A stretch of 64,000 bases of DNA from Cellulophaga sp. F20128 (GTDB lineage: Bacteria; Bacteroidota; Bacteroidia; Flavobacteriales; Flavobacteriaceae): assembly GCF_023015805.1 (NCBI RefSeq), contig NZ_JALKBA010000006.1:1-64000 (forward strand), given 5' to 3'. Of the stretch, positions 52,136 through 61,282 are shown in pieces; the stretch's first letter is position 1, and each line of letters starts with the position of its first letter. The notes under the pieces were generated by a model. The model ran no database searches and was not told the origin of the DNA. It saw only the letters and a list, made by a program, of their open reading frames with translations. Made by a program: the position numbers and the translations under genes.

Positions 52136-52671
52136 GAGATTTTATACAGGACAACACAGACCAAATTATTAATACTTCCATTTGTTTGGCCGCCTTTTTT
52201 ATCTTGAGGTATAGTACCGCCAAAGCCATACGAAAAATTGGTAAAATTGGAGACATCAACAAGGTTAGAACAAAATTAATCGTTAAATATGCATCCATTG
52301 CACTCACTGCTATAGGCGTATTTGTTATTAGCTATATTTGGCGCGTAGATTTTAAAGATCTAGGACTAATTTTCTCCTCCGTATTTGCTGTAATAGGCGT
52401 TGCTTTATTTGCGTCTTGGTCTATTTTAAGTAATATTACTGCTGGTGTTATTCTCTTCTTTGCCTTTCCCTTTAAAATAGGGGACCGCATAAAAATATTG
52501 GATGGAGATTTCTCAGAAGAAGTAGATATCTTAGACATTAAAGCTTACCATATCTATCTAAAAAATGATAAAGGTGAGTTACTTACCTACCCCAACAACT
52601 TATTGTTGCAAAAAGGGGTTGTAATCATCAATAAGGAGGCAGATGATTTTGGTGAAGGTGATTTCATTTAA
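52132..52671 (+). CDS. Small MscS-family mechanosensitive channel
   Basis: 179 residues, shorter than E. coli MscS. Three hydrophobic segments are seen (about 12-27, 48-66, 75-105), the last being the pore-lining helix (VFAVIGVALFASWSILSNITAGVILFF), followed by the MscS beta domain (FKIGDRIKILDGD, VDILDIKAYHIYLKNDKGELLTYPNNLLLQ). The C-terminal alpha/beta domain is absent, so it is a minimal form. It protects against osmotic downshock or senses tension. It starts inside the stop of the preceding lipoprotein gene (ATGA overlap). Confidence 0.92.
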   Translation: MRDFIQDNTDQIINTSICLAAFFILRYSTAKAIRKIGKIGDINKVRTKLIVKYASIALTAIGVFVISYIWRVDFKDLGLIFSSVFAVIGVALFASWSILSNITAGVILFFAFPFKIGDRIKILDGDFSEEVDILDIKAYHIYLKNDKGELLTYPNNLLLQKGVVIINKEADDFGEGDFI

Positions 52672-52694
52672 AAGATGTTAAAGAACCTTTAAAA

Positions 52695-52727
52695 TTGACA
52701 AGAAAGCCACTTATCTTCTTATATTTG
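52695..52727 (+). promoter_or_regulatory. Promoter of the PIG-L/symporter operon
   Basis: TTG (52695-52697), 22 bases, TATATTTG (52720-52727), 23 bases before ATG 52751. Confidence 0.6.
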
Positions 52728-52750
52728 GTTATCAACCTAAACTAAAATTT

Positions 52751-55249
52751 ATGCGCCATGTATTGGTTTGTTGCATACTTTCTATTGTATGCTTCAATCT
52801 AGGAACTGCACAAGTTCCTAAAAAAAAATCATCATCAGAGATCTATCATTCCATACAAAAATTAAATTTTTTAGGTTCTGCGCTCTATATAGCCGCTCAC
52901 CCAGATGATGAAAACACACGATTAATTTCTTATTTATCGAATGAGGTCAAAGCTAAAACTGCCTATTTATCATTAACGCGAGGAGATGGAGGGCAGAATT
53001 TAATTGGTCCAGAAATTCGCGAACAACTAGGGGTTTTACGAACACAAGAATTGCTAGCAGCACGGAATATAGATGGAGGAGAACAGTTTTTTACGAGAGC
53101 AAACGACTTTGGATATTCTAAACACCCCGATGAAACTTTAGCCATATGGAATAAAAAAGAAGTGTTGGGTGATGTGGTTCAAATTATTAGACAGTTTAAA
53201 CCAGATGTAATTATCAATAGATTTAATCACGAAAACCCAGGTTCTACCCACGGCCACCATACATCGTCTGCCATGCTTAGTATAGAAGCTTTTGATTTGG
53301 TAAACAATAGTACTGCCTACCCAGAACAGTTAACTTATACTGACACTTGGCAACCCAAACGTTTGTTTTTTAACACCTCTTCTTGGTTCTATGCCAGTGA
53401 AGAAGCGTTTAACAAAGCAGATAAAAGCAACTTGCTAAAACTAGACGTTGGCGTCTATTACCCTATGTTAGGTGTTTCTAATAATGAAATTGCATCCCTA
53501 GCTAGTAGTCAACATTTATGTCAAGGTTTTGGAAGAATAGCAACTCGAGGAAGTCAGAGTGAATATATAGAATTGTTAAAGGGTGACATGCCCACCAATA
53601 CTAATATTTTTGAAGGCATTAATACCACATGGACAAGAATACAAGGTGGTAAAGCAATTGGCAAACTACTAAATGAAGTGGAAACCAATTTTAATTTCAA
53701 AGAACCATCAGTTCATTTACCGCAATTAATTGAGGCGTACCAACTATTACAAAAATCGACTGACAAGCATTGGAAAGAACAGAAATCTGAAGAATTAAAA
53801 TCCATTATAACTGCCATTAGCGGCTTGTATTTAGAAGCAAATGCCAATAGCACCAATAGTACTCCTAACGGAAAATTTAAAGTAAATATTGAAGTGTTAA
53901 ACAGAAGCACTAATGCCATTGTGTTAAAATCTGTTCAGATTGGAAATACCAAGTTAAGCCCCAACCTATCCCTGGAAAATAATATAAAACAAAATTTAAA
54001 CTTAGAGGTTTCTGTGCCAAATAATATAGGATATACAAGTCCGTACTGGCTAATGGAAAAAGGAAGTTTAGGGATGTATACTGTAGCAGATAAAACACTA
54101 ATTGGCAAACCAGAAACACCAGGCGCCTACCAGGCAATTTTTGAATTGCAGATTAACAAGTATACCTTACATATTAAAAAGCCTGTGGTATATCATTACT
54201 CAGAGCCCGATAAAGGAGAGTTGTACCGGCCTTTTGAAATTCTGCCTGATGCTAGTGTTAGTATTAAAGACAAGGTTATTATTTTTTCTGATAGCAAGAC
54301 AAAGGAAATCCCTGTAACAATTAAAGCCTTAAAAGATAATGTTAAGGGCGAGGTTCAATTGTGCTACTCCCAAGAATGGCAGGTAAAAGAGGATACAAAA
54401 TCGTTTCATATTTCTAAAAAAGGAGACACCAAAACCATACTTTTTGAATTATCTCCTCCACAAAATGAAGCAGAAAATTACATTGCTCCAATAGTGAAGG
54501 TGAATGGTAAGGAACTCACTAAGGAACTGGTAGAAATTGCCTATGATCACATACCAACCCAATCCCTTCTTTTACCTTCGGAAACCAAGGTAGTGCGACT
54601 TAACATTAAAAAAGAAGGAGAGAAAATAGGCTATATTGTAGGTGCCGGCGACAATGTTCCTGAAAGTTTAGAGCAAATAGGCTATCAAGTATCTTTGATT
54701 GATCCTAGTGCTATTAATGAGGAGTTGCTACAGAATTTTGATGCCATTGTTGTTGGTATTCGTGCGTACAATGTGGTAAACGATCTAAAGTTTAAACAAC
54801 GTTTTTTATTGGATTATGTAAAAAATGGTGGCAACTTAATTATTCAATACAATACGGCTGGTAGAAATGGTGTAGGTGTAGAAAACCTATCTCCCTACCC
54901 TATGCAATTATCAAGAGACAGAGTTACGGATGAAAATGCAACGGTTTCAATCTTGGCAACCAATCATCCACTTGTAAATTTTCCCAATAAAATAACAACA
55001 AAGGATTTTGAAAATTGGGTCCAAGAACGCGGTTTGTATTTTCCAAATGAATGGAGTACAGAGTTTACCCCTATCCTATCTATGGCAGACAAGGGAGAAT
55101 CTGCTAAAACTGGCAGCCTAATTGTAGCCCCTTATGGCAAAGGAAATTATATCTACACGGGACTAAGTTTTTTTAGAGAGCTACCAGCAGGGGTTCCCGG
55201 CGCTTACAAACTGTTTGCAAACATGCTATCTTTAAAAAGCAGTAATTAA
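52751..55249 (+). CDS. Secreted PIG-L/LmbE family deacetylase, multidomain
   Basis: 832 residues with a signal peptide (about 1-20, ending GTAQVP). PIG-L domain about 30-290: the metal motif YIAAHPDDENTRLISYL, LTRGDGGQN and the distal site STHGHHTSSAM. A beta-sandwich region follows (about 380-610). The C-terminal part (about 620-820) resembles a ThuA/glutamine-amidotransferase-like fold (FDAIVVGIRAYNVV, YVKNGGNLIIQYNT, YGKGNYIYTGLSFFRELPAGVPG). PIG-L enzymes N-deacetylate sugars. It precedes a sodium:solute symporter, so the pair may process and import an amino sugar or related compound (inference). Confidence 0.92.
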   Translation: MRHVLVCCILSIVCFNLGTAQVPKKKSSSEIYHSIQKLNFLGSALYIAAHPDDENTRLISYLSNEVKAKTAYLSLTRGDGGQNLIGPEIREQLGVLRTQELLAARNIDGGEQFFTRANDFGYSKHPDETLAIWNKKEVLGDVVQIIRQFKPDVIINRFNHENPGSTHGHHTSSAMLSIEAFDLVNNSTAYPEQLTYTDTWQPKRLFFNTSSWFYASEEAFNKADKSNLLKLDVGVYYPMLGVSNNEIASLASSQHLCQGFGRIATRGSQSEYIELLKGDMPTNTNIFEGINTTWTRIQGGKAIGKLLNEVETNFNFKEPSVHLPQLIEAYQLLQKSTDKHWKEQKSEELKSIITAISGLYLEANANSTNSTPNGKFKVNIEVLNRSTNAIVLKSVQIGNTKLSPNLSLENNIKQNLNLEVSVPNNIGYTSPYWLMEKGSLGMYTVADKTLIGKPETPGAYQAIFELQINKYTLHIKKPVVYHYSEPDKGELYRPFEILPDASVSIKDKVIIFSDSKTKEIPVTIKALKDNVKGEVQLCYSQEWQVKEDTKSFHISKKGDTKTILFELSPPQNEAENYIAPIVKVNGKELTKELVEIAYDHIPTQSLLLPSETKVVRLNIKKEGEKIGYIVGAGDNVPESLEQIGYQVSLIDPSAINEELLQNFDAIVVGIRAYNVVNDLKFKQRFLLDYVKNGGNLIIQYNTAGRNGVGVENLSPYPMQLSRDRVTDENATVSILATNHPLVNFPNKITTKDFENWVQERGLYFPNEWSTEFTPILSMADKGESAKTGSLIVAPYGKGNYIYTGLSFFRELPAGVPGAYKLFANMLSLKSSN

Positions 55250-55260
55250 AAATTAGAAAA

Positions 55261-55362
55261 ATGGAAGAAAAATTTATTTGGAAAAAAGAATACAATTGGG
55301 TATTAGTTTTGAATGCAATTTATACTCTTTCTTTTTATATACTAATGAAAATCTACGGATAG
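55261..55362 (+). CDS. 33-residue membrane micropeptide upstream of the symporter
   Basis: Reads MEEKFIWKKEYNWVLVLNAI then YTLSFYILMKIYG, ending in TAG at 55360-55362. Charged N-terminus and one hydrophobic helix (WVLVLNAIYTLSFYILM). It starts 11 bases after the PIG-L stop and ends one base before the symporter ATG, exactly the place for a small accessory subunit. Not recognised from any named family; the tight packing supports that it is real. Confidence 0.65.
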   Translation: MEEKFIWKKEYNWVLVLNAIYTLSFYILMKIYG

Positions 55363-55363
55363 T

Positions 55364-57073
55364 ATGGCAACATTAGATTGGTACTTACTTATTGGAACTT
55401 TACTTTTTATTGTAGGTTATGGTGTATGGAAAACAAGGGGAAGCAAAAATGTTAATGATTATGTCTTAGGAGGAAACCAATCCAAATGGTGGACCATTGG
55501 GCTGTCTGTAATGGCTACTCAAGCGAGTGCCATTACATTTTTATCCACTCCTGGTCAGGCCTACCATGACGGGATGGGATTTGTGCAATTTTATTTTGGA
55601 CTCCCACTTGCCATGATTGTTATTTGCATTGTATTTGTTCCTTTGTATCACAAGCTAAAAGTCTATACCGCTTATGAGTTTTTAGAAAATAGGTTCGATG
55701 TAAAGACAAGAACATTAGCGGCCTTCCTTTTCCTAATTCAACGTGGCCTGGCGGCGGGTATAACAATTTATGCGCCCTCTATCATCCTATCTGCCGTTTT
55801 GGGATGGGACCTTAGAATACTTAATATCCTTATTGGTATCTTGGTGATTATCTATACAGTATCTGGCGGCACCAAGGCAGTGAGTGTTACACAAAAACAA
55901 CAGATGTTTATTATCATGATTGGTATGTTTGTTGCTTTTTTCTTTATTTTAGGATACTTACCGTCGGATATTACATTTAGTAAGGCGCTAAAAGTAGCTG
56001 GAGCTAGTGACAAGCTAAATATTTTAGATTTTGAATTCAACACTCAAAGTAGATATACCGTTTGGAGCGGACTTACCGGTGGGTTCTTTTTGTTTATGTC
56101 TTATTTTGGAACTGACCAAAGTCAGGTACAGCGCTATCTTTCCGGTAAAAGCGTAAGAGAAAGTCAACTGGGCTTAATTTTTAATGGTATCCTTAAAATA
56201 CCCATGCAGTTTTTTATTCTTTTGGTTGGGGTTATGGTTTTTGTATTTTATCAGTACAACAGCTCTCCTTTAAATTTTAATCCTGCAGCAACGGCCGTTG
56301 TAAGCAATTCTAGCTATGCTGATGATTATAAACTATTGCAAGAGGAACACTTAAAAATATCTGACCAAAAACAAATTGTACAAACAAGGTTCTCAGAAGC
56401 ATTAGATGCTAATGATGCCGCAGCTCTTGCAAGCGCCAAAAAAGAGATTATTTCTTTAAATGAAAAGGAAAAGTTAGGGAGAGATGCGGCAAAAGTAATG
56501 ATTACCCAAGCCGATGGTAGTATAGAGACCAATGATAAAGATTACGTCTTTATTCATTTTATATTAAATTATTTACCACAAGGAATTATAGGGTTATTAT
56601 TAGCCGTTATCCTGTCGGCTGCTATGTCCTCAACAGCCTCAGAACTAAATGCATTAGGTACTATAAGCGCATTGGATATCTACAAAAGAAACTTTAAGAA
56701 TAATGAAACCGACGAGCATTATGTAAAAGCATCTAAGATCTTGACTTTAATTTGGGGGATTGTGGCCATCACCATTGCTAGTGTAGCCAGCTTGTTTGAT
56801 AATTTAATTCAGTTGGTAAACATCATTGGTTCCATTTTTTATGGTAATGTCTTGGGGATCTTTTTATTGGCCTTCTTTTTTAAATATGTTAAAGGCAATG
56901 CCGTTTTTGTCGCTGCTGTAATTACGCAAGGGATTGTAATTATAGGCTGGTGGTTAGATTGGATGTCTTACCTATGGCTCAATGCTTTTGGTTGTGCTTT
57001 GGTTATTGGCATCTCTATCTTTTTAGAAAGTTTTGATAGAATGATGAAAAATGGTGCTACCATTAAATCCTAA
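55364..57073 (+). CDS. Sodium:solute symporter (SSS family)
   Basis: 569 residues with about 13 membrane helices. Family features: VLGGNQSKWWTIGLSVMATQASAITFLSTPGQAYHDG, YHKLKVYTAYEFLENRF, TGGFFLFMSYFGTDQSQVQRYL and VILSAAMSSTASELNALGTI. Substrate unknown. It has an unusually long hydrophilic loop of about 90 residues (about 305-390) including a coiled-coil-like part (DDYKLLQEEHLKISDQKQI, ASAKKEIISLNEKEKLG). Operon with the PIG-L deacetylase and the 33-residue peptide. A perfect terminator follows. Confidence 0.93.
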   Translation: MATLDWYLLIGTLLFIVGYGVWKTRGSKNVNDYVLGGNQSKWWTIGLSVMATQASAITFLSTPGQAYHDGMGFVQFYFGLPLAMIVICIVFVPLYHKLKVYTAYEFLENRFDVKTRTLAAFLFLIQRGLAAGITIYAPSIILSAVLGWDLRILNILIGILVIIYTVSGGTKAVSVTQKQQMFIIMIGMFVAFFFILGYLPSDITFSKALKVAGASDKLNILDFEFNTQSRYTVWSGLTGGFFLFMSYFGTDQSQVQRYLSGKSVRESQLGLIFNGILKIPMQFFILLVGVMVFVFYQYNSSPLNFNPAATAVVSNSSYADDYKLLQEEHLKISDQKQIVQTRFSEALDANDAAALASAKKEIISLNEKEKLGRDAAKVMITQADGSIETNDKDYVFIHFILNYLPQGIIGLLLAVILSAAMSSTASELNALGTISALDIYKRNFKNNETDEHYVKASKILTLIWGIVAITIASVASLFDNLIQLVNIIGSIFYGNVLGIFLLAFFFKYVKGNAVFVAAVITQGIVIIGWWLDWMSYLWLNAFGCALVIGISIFLESFDRMMKNGATIKS

Positions 57074-57081
57074 TTTATAAA

Positions 57082-57119
57082 AAAAGCCCGTAACCTACAA
57101 TTGTAGGTTACGGGCTTTT
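57082..57119. terminator. Bidirectional terminator between convergent genes
   Basis: A perfect 38-base palindrome (AAAAGCCCGTAACCTACAA and its complement) between the symporter (plus) and the DUF2911 gene (minus), with A/T tails on both sides. Confidence 0.9.
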
Positions 57120-57135
57120 ATAATTCTAGCAGCAA

Positions 57136-57981
57136 TTACTTTGCCCCCCACTCTTTTAAAGAGTCTTCATTCATTTTAACGTAATCTGCATTTTTAGCTT
57201 CTTTAGAAGCCTCTAAAGATTCTTTAGCAGTCTTGATCGCTTTTTTCGTATCACCAGATTTAGCGTAAATTAATGACAATTGTCTCAGCTGGTAAAAGGC
57301 TGGTTTTTCGGTCATACTCATCGCTTTTTCCATCCAAACTTTAGCTTGGTTAATATCTTTTCCTTCTTGCGCATAATACACTGCAGAAGCATAATAATCA
57401 CTAGCAGTAGGTCCGTTCATAGTTTTAGTAATAGCGGCAGCTACTTTTTTGTCTGTTGGCACTTCAAATTTTACTCCTACATAAACGTCTTCCCATAAAA
57501 TTCCTAATACACCTGAACCGGAAGCCAAATCGTCAAAAGTCATGGTAAATGTTTCAATTTTTACAGGCATTTTTATAACAGTAGCCTTAACTGATGCAGC
57601 CACTTTAGAGGCATCCCAGTTTTGAGGTGTCCCCCCATTATTGGCATCCGTATAAAAAATAACCTCCCAAACTGAAGCAGCTGGTTTCGTAAAAACAGCA
57701 TAAGTGCCCGCTTTCAATTCCTTCCCTCCTATAGTAACGGGGTCGCTAAACGTAATGGTTGTATTTTTATTAGCTCCTGTTCTCCATAATTTATCAAACG
57801 GCACTAAGTTTCCAAAAATTTCTCTACCCCGCATTGAGGGTCTAGAATATTCTAAAGTAACATCTGTTAAACCTACTTTTTGTTCTATTTTGGTAAACGG
57901 ACTCGGTTGAGGCGTTTCTAACTGAGCTTGCACTCCAGATAGACCAAACATTGCGATTAATACTATTACTATTTTTTTCAT
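57136..57981 (-). CDS. DUF2911 domain secreted protein with C-terminal TPR
   Basis: 281 residues with a signal peptide (about 1-19, ending GVQAQ). The DUF2911 domain (about 30-170) shows VTLEYSRPSMRGREIFGNLVPFDKLWRTGANKNTT and the typical LKAGTYAVFTKP. A short TPR-like C-terminus (about 190-280, AKVWMEKAMSMTEKPAFYQLRQLSLIYAKSGDTKKAIKTAKESL) follows. Widespread in Bacteroidota, function unknown. Single gene. Confidence 0.93.
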   Translation of the reverse strand: MKKIVIVLIAMFGLSGVQAQLETPQPSPFTKIEQKVGLTDVTLEYSRPSMRGREIFGNLVPFDKLWRTGANKNTTITFSDPVTIGGKELKAGTYAVFTKPAASVWEVIFYTDANNGGTPQNWDASKVAASVKATVIKMPVKIETFTMTFDDLASGSGVLGILWEDVYVGVKFEVPTDKKVAAAITKTMNGPTASDYYASAVYYAQEGKDINQAKVWMEKAMSMTEKPAFYQLRQLSLIYAKSGDTKKAIKTAKESLEASKEAKNADYVKMNEDSLKEWGAK

Positions 57982-58061
57982 TTTATCTCGTTTTTAAGTT
58001 GGTTTAAAAATACACAGATAGAAAAACACAACTGTTAAGTATTTCTTAAAATTTACCCAAT

Positions 58062-58913
58062 TTAGTTATCGATAGAAAGTGAAAATAAACTTGCTTTTGT
58101 CCCCATCATGGGAAAAGATTCTGAAGAAATAAAATAATTTTTAGCATCTAGGACCGTTATTCCCTCTGCCTGAATAAAACCAATTTCTAAATTTGTTCGT
58201 TTTATGGTACCTGAGAAAAAGTTTTCATCAGACCAATCACTTACTTCAATAATAAAGGGCAACATTAAGAGATTGTACCCTAATAAAACCACCTTCTTTT
58301 CTTTTTGGTTGTAGGTAGCACCCGTTATCATTCCATTACTATGGTATTTCCCCATTTTTGTAGCGATATGCGACCCGGCATCCTTTGGAATCTTATAAGC
58401 TGCGGTGCCTTGGCTGTTCCACTGTTTGGTAAAAACCATAAGATAATCCTCTGAACTAATCAGTGCTTCTGCATCAAAATCACTCTTTGCAGTTCTAGTA
58501 TTGGGTTGGTCTGGGTAAGAAAAATAAATTTTATCGGCCTCAACCGTTGTGGAAGCATCAAATGCTGCCTTGGATACTTTGTAAACACATAGGTCTTTTC
58601 TAATTCCGCGATGGTTACCAAAATCCCCAATATAGATAAATTGTGCATCTTGAGTCATATCTTCCCAATCCACATTTTCTGCATTGGAAATAGTTACGGT
58701 TCTGACAATTTTCATTGTAACGGGGTCTAGTTCAAATAACTGAGAGGTATGACCAGAATCATTATGCATTACAACCTTATTGTTGTAAAATATTAAACCT
58801 GAAGATTCCGTTAATTGCTCCGGTAAATTCCCAGCCAATTTTACGTTGTACTGTGAAAAAATGATATTTATTGCACCCATATAGGCGAAAAGGAAAAGGT
58901 ATTTCAGTTGCAT
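58062..58913 (-). CDS. Secreted beta-propeller-like protein of unknown function
   Basis: 283 residues with a signal peptide (about 1-20, ending IIFSQ). Repeated beta-strand pattern with motifs such as LTESSGLIFYNNKVVMHNDSG, VDWEDMTQDAQFIYIGDFGNHRG and DFDAEALISSEDYLMVFTK, which look like a six- or seven-bladed propeller of the phytase/SdiA-regulated type. Enzymatic activity is unknown. The gene is single, between DUF2911 and the NAD-binding gene. Confidence 0.82.
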   Translation of the reverse strand: MQLKYLFLFAYMGAINIIFSQYNVKLAGNLPEQLTESSGLIFYNNKVVMHNDSGHTSQLFELDPVTMKIVRTVTISNAENVDWEDMTQDAQFIYIGDFGNHRGIRKDLCVYKVSKAAFDASTTVEADKIYFSYPDQPNTRTAKSDFDAEALISSEDYLMVFTKQWNSQGTAAYKIPKDAGSHIATKMGKYHSNGMITGATYNQKEKKVVLLGYNLLMLPFIIEVSDWSDENFFSGTIKRTNLEIGFIQAEGITVLDAKNYFISSESFPMMGTKASLFSLSIDN

Positions 58914-59072
58914 TTTTAACTATTATTTTACGGTATTTTTTTAAAGATATACAATAGTACTTCTAATCTATTAATTATGTCTAAATTTTAGGTAAACCCT
59001 AACAAATAAACAATTACTGGATGATGGGAATTCCTCATAATATAATTTTGTCTATTTTTTATAGTTAAAAGT

Positions 59073-59092
59073 TAGACAATTTTGTATATTTG
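59073..59092 (+). promoter_or_regulatory. -7 box with overlapping inverted repeat upstream of the stress cluster
   Basis: TATATTTG (59085-59092) matches the -7 box. It overlaps TAGACA-N4-TGTATA (59073-59088), an inverted repeat with one mismatch, resembling the TnTACA/TGTAnA half-sites used by MerR-type light regulators (LitR/CarH). No good -33 TTG is present, as expected for an activated or repressed promoter. Confidence 0.4.
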
Positions 59093-59176
59093 TAGGTCCA
59101 TTTGCCATAAATAAAGGCATTGGCACTGTAATTCATAAGGCAAACACTTATAAAACTTACCTATTAATCATTTAAA

Positions 59177-60598
59177 ATGAAAATTCTAGTAACAGGTACA
59201 ACAGGCTATATAGGCAAAAGATTGGTGCCTCTTTTAATACAAGAGGGTCATACTGTTGTTTGTGTTGTTAGAGATGAATTACGTGCAGAGGAATGGTATA
59301 AAAATGAACCATTAATTACAGTTGTAGAGGCAGATTTTCTCGATGCTACTTCCTTAGGAAGTATTCCTAAAGACATAGATGTAGCGTATTACCTAATCCA
59401 TTCGATGTCCAATTCATCTAGTAATTTTAAATCCCTAGAAGAACAGTGTGCCATCAATTTTAAAGGCTATATGGAGACTACTGCTATGAAACAGCTTATT
59501 TATTTAAGTGGAATTACCAATGACCCTAAGTTATCTAAACATTTATCGTCTAGAAAATTAGTAGAAGAAACCTTAGCCTCTAAAAAATACGCTTTAACTA
59601 CTTTTAGAGCCGGAATTATTGTGGGCTCTGGAAGCTCTTCATTTGAAATCATTAGAGATCTTGTAGAGAAATTACCGGTAATGATAGCGCCTAAATGGTT
59701 AAACACAAAAACACAACCTTTAGCAGTCAGAGATGTATTGCTCTTTTTATCGAAGGCTATTACCAAGGAAGAATTATACAATAAAGGCATTGACATTGTT
59801 GGTCCAAACGTACTTACATACAAACAAATGTTGTTACAATTTGCTCAGGTAAGAGGTTTAAAAAGGCATATAATTACCGTACCGGTAATGACCCCAAAAT
59901 TATCCTCGTATTGGTTGTATTTTGTTACCTCTACCTCCTATAAACTCGCAGCTACCCTTGTGGATAGTATGGGGGTAGAAATTATTGGAAAACCCAGTGA
60001 GATAAATGCTATTTTAGACATTGAGCCAATTAGTTACAAAGAAGCTGTGGAATTGGCTTTTGAGAAAATTGAACAGAACAGTATTCTATCTAGTTGGAAA
60101 GATGCCGTAGTGAGTAGTGGCCGGTTAAAAGGAAGCATTCACAACTATATAAATGTTCCTAAATTTGGCTGTTTTATCGATTATAAAGAACGTAAGGTTA
60201 TTGATAAAAAAAAGACTTTAGATAAGGTTTGGTCAATTGGTGGACCAACGGGTTGGTATTACGGCACTATTTTATGGAAATACAGAGGTTATTTAGACAA
60301 ACTTTTTGGAGGTATTGGATTGCGAAGAGGAAGAACCAGTCCTACCGATTTAAGTGTAGGCGATGCTTTGGACTTTTGGCGGGTTATTTATGCCAATAAA
60401 GAACAACAGAAATTACTTTTATATGCAGAGATGAAATTACCCGGAGAGGCTTGGTTAGAGTTTAAAATTGAAGACGATATACTAAAGCAAACGGCAACAT
60501 TTAGACCAAAAGGTTTGGGCGGAAGATTATATTGGTATAGTGTACTTCCTTTTCATATATTTATATTCAATGGAATGATTAAAAAGTTAGCCGCATAA
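59177..60598 (+). CDS. NAD(P)-binding Rossmann protein with C-terminal DUF2867 domain
   Basis: 473 residues. The N-terminal SDR/NmrA-like domain (about 1-290) starts KILVTGTTGYIGKRLVPLL and has VEADFLDATSL and YLSGITNDPKLSKHLSSR. A DUF2867 domain (about 310-470) with KVWSIGGPTGWYYGTILWK, LRRGRTSPTDLSVGDALDFWRVI and ATFRPKGLGGRLYWYSVLP closes it. Function not established; such fusions often lie near photolyase and TspO genes in stress clusters. Preceded by a -7 box with inverted repeat. Confidence 0.92.
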   Translation: MKILVTGTTGYIGKRLVPLLIQEGHTVVCVVRDELRAEEWYKNEPLITVVEADFLDATSLGSIPKDIDVAYYLIHSMSNSSSNFKSLEEQCAINFKGYMETTAMKQLIYLSGITNDPKLSKHLSSRKLVEETLASKKYALTTFRAGIIVGSGSSSFEIIRDLVEKLPVMIAPKWLNTKTQPLAVRDVLLFLSKAITKEELYNKGIDIVGPNVLTYKQMLLQFAQVRGLKRHIITVPVMTPKLSSYWLYFVTSTSYKLAATLVDSMGVEIIGKPSEINAILDIEPISYKEAVELAFEKIEQNSILSSWKDAVVSSGRLKGSIHNYINVPKFGCFIDYKERKVIDKKKTLDKVWSIGGPTGWYYGTILWKYRGYLDKLFGGIGLRRGRTSPTDLSVGDALDFWRVIYANKEQQKLLLYAEMKLPGEAWLEFKIEDDILKQTATFRPKGLGGRLYWYSVLPFHIFIFNGMIKKLAA

Positions 60599-60612
60599 AG
60601 TATAAATTAAAT

Positions 60613-60638
60613 ACACTGGTAAATAGTGTTGTTTTTTT
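60613..60638 (+). terminator. Weak terminator of the DUF2867 gene
   Basis: ACACT and AGTGT form a five-pair stem around seven bases, followed by TGTTTTTTT on the plus strand, 15 bases after the stop codon. Confidence 0.45.
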
Positions 60639-60839
60639 GTTACACAACCTATATCTTTAATTGCTAAAGTACGGAGTTTAGGGTGCTGAACTCAATTGAA
60701 AAGCCTAGGAGATATAAAAAAAAGAGCAACAACAATATATTATCAATAATACTATAAGTAAAAGATATTAAAAAATTGATTTTATTACAATAATAAGTAC
60801 TTAATTGCTAAAATTATAAATAGATTAGAACAAACAAGA

Positions 60840-60892
60840 CTACCAAACCATTTTACAGCGTGTAAAGTAAAGCCATAAACCGCTTTTGGTAG
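60840..60892. ncRNA. Candidate branched RNA or operator structure
   Basis: CTACCAAA (60840-60847) and TTTGGTAG (60885-60892) form an outer stem; inside are TTTACA-GCG-TGTAAA (60852-60866) and AAAGC/GCTTT (60869-60873 and 60882-60886, overlapping the outer stem by two bases). It could fold as a three-way junction, or the inner TTTACA/TGTAAA could be an operator. Strand not determined. Confidence 0.35.
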
Positions 60893-61001
60893 CTTTAAAA
60901 AATTCTAAAATGGATGTTTGTGCTCAAGTTATATCTTTCGAGAAGAGTTTTATAATTTAGCAAGAATATCAGAAAAACAAACGATATAAATCATTAATAT
61001 T

Positions 61002-61223
61002 ATGGATGTAATAGATAAAGCATTAGAGTTTGAAAAAAGAAAAATGAAATCGCTATCCAATAGCGAAAGAGTTGAGATTTCTCGTGAAGCTAAGGCCCTT
61101 ATTCTTGAATTAAACGAAATATATAAGGAAGATAAAAGCACCAAAATAATGGAGCTTATGAAACGACTAACCGCTATAAAGCGCAAGGTTGAAAAAAGGC
61201 TTAATATGAAGCCATTAACCTAG
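61002..61223 (+). CDS. Small helical protein, 73 residues, unknown
   Basis: Highly charged, probably one long or two short helices (IDKALEFEKRKMKSLSN, REAKALILELNEIYKEDKS, MELMKRLTAIKRKVEKRL). No family recognised. It opens the small-gene run before the SDR gene. The regular codon usage, a Lys/Glu-rich composition and the position within the stress cluster support a real gene; a role cannot be given. Confidence 0.65.
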   Translation: MDVIDKALEFEKRKMKSLSNSERVEISREAKALILELNEIYKEDKSTKIMELMKRLTAIKRKVEKRLNMKPLT

Positions 61224-61282
61224 GTATATTTAACATTAAGGTGTTTGTTATGAAACTTGCTGCAGTCATCTAAAAAACACGA

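Larger units (their letters stand above)
60599..61001. other. 403-bp intergenic region with weak terminator and structured element
   Basis: No open frame found. A short terminator-like hairpin ACACT...AGTGT followed by a T-run lies at 60613-60638, and a compact set of inverted repeats is at 60840-60892. The rest is AT-rich and featureless to me. Confidence 0.45.
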
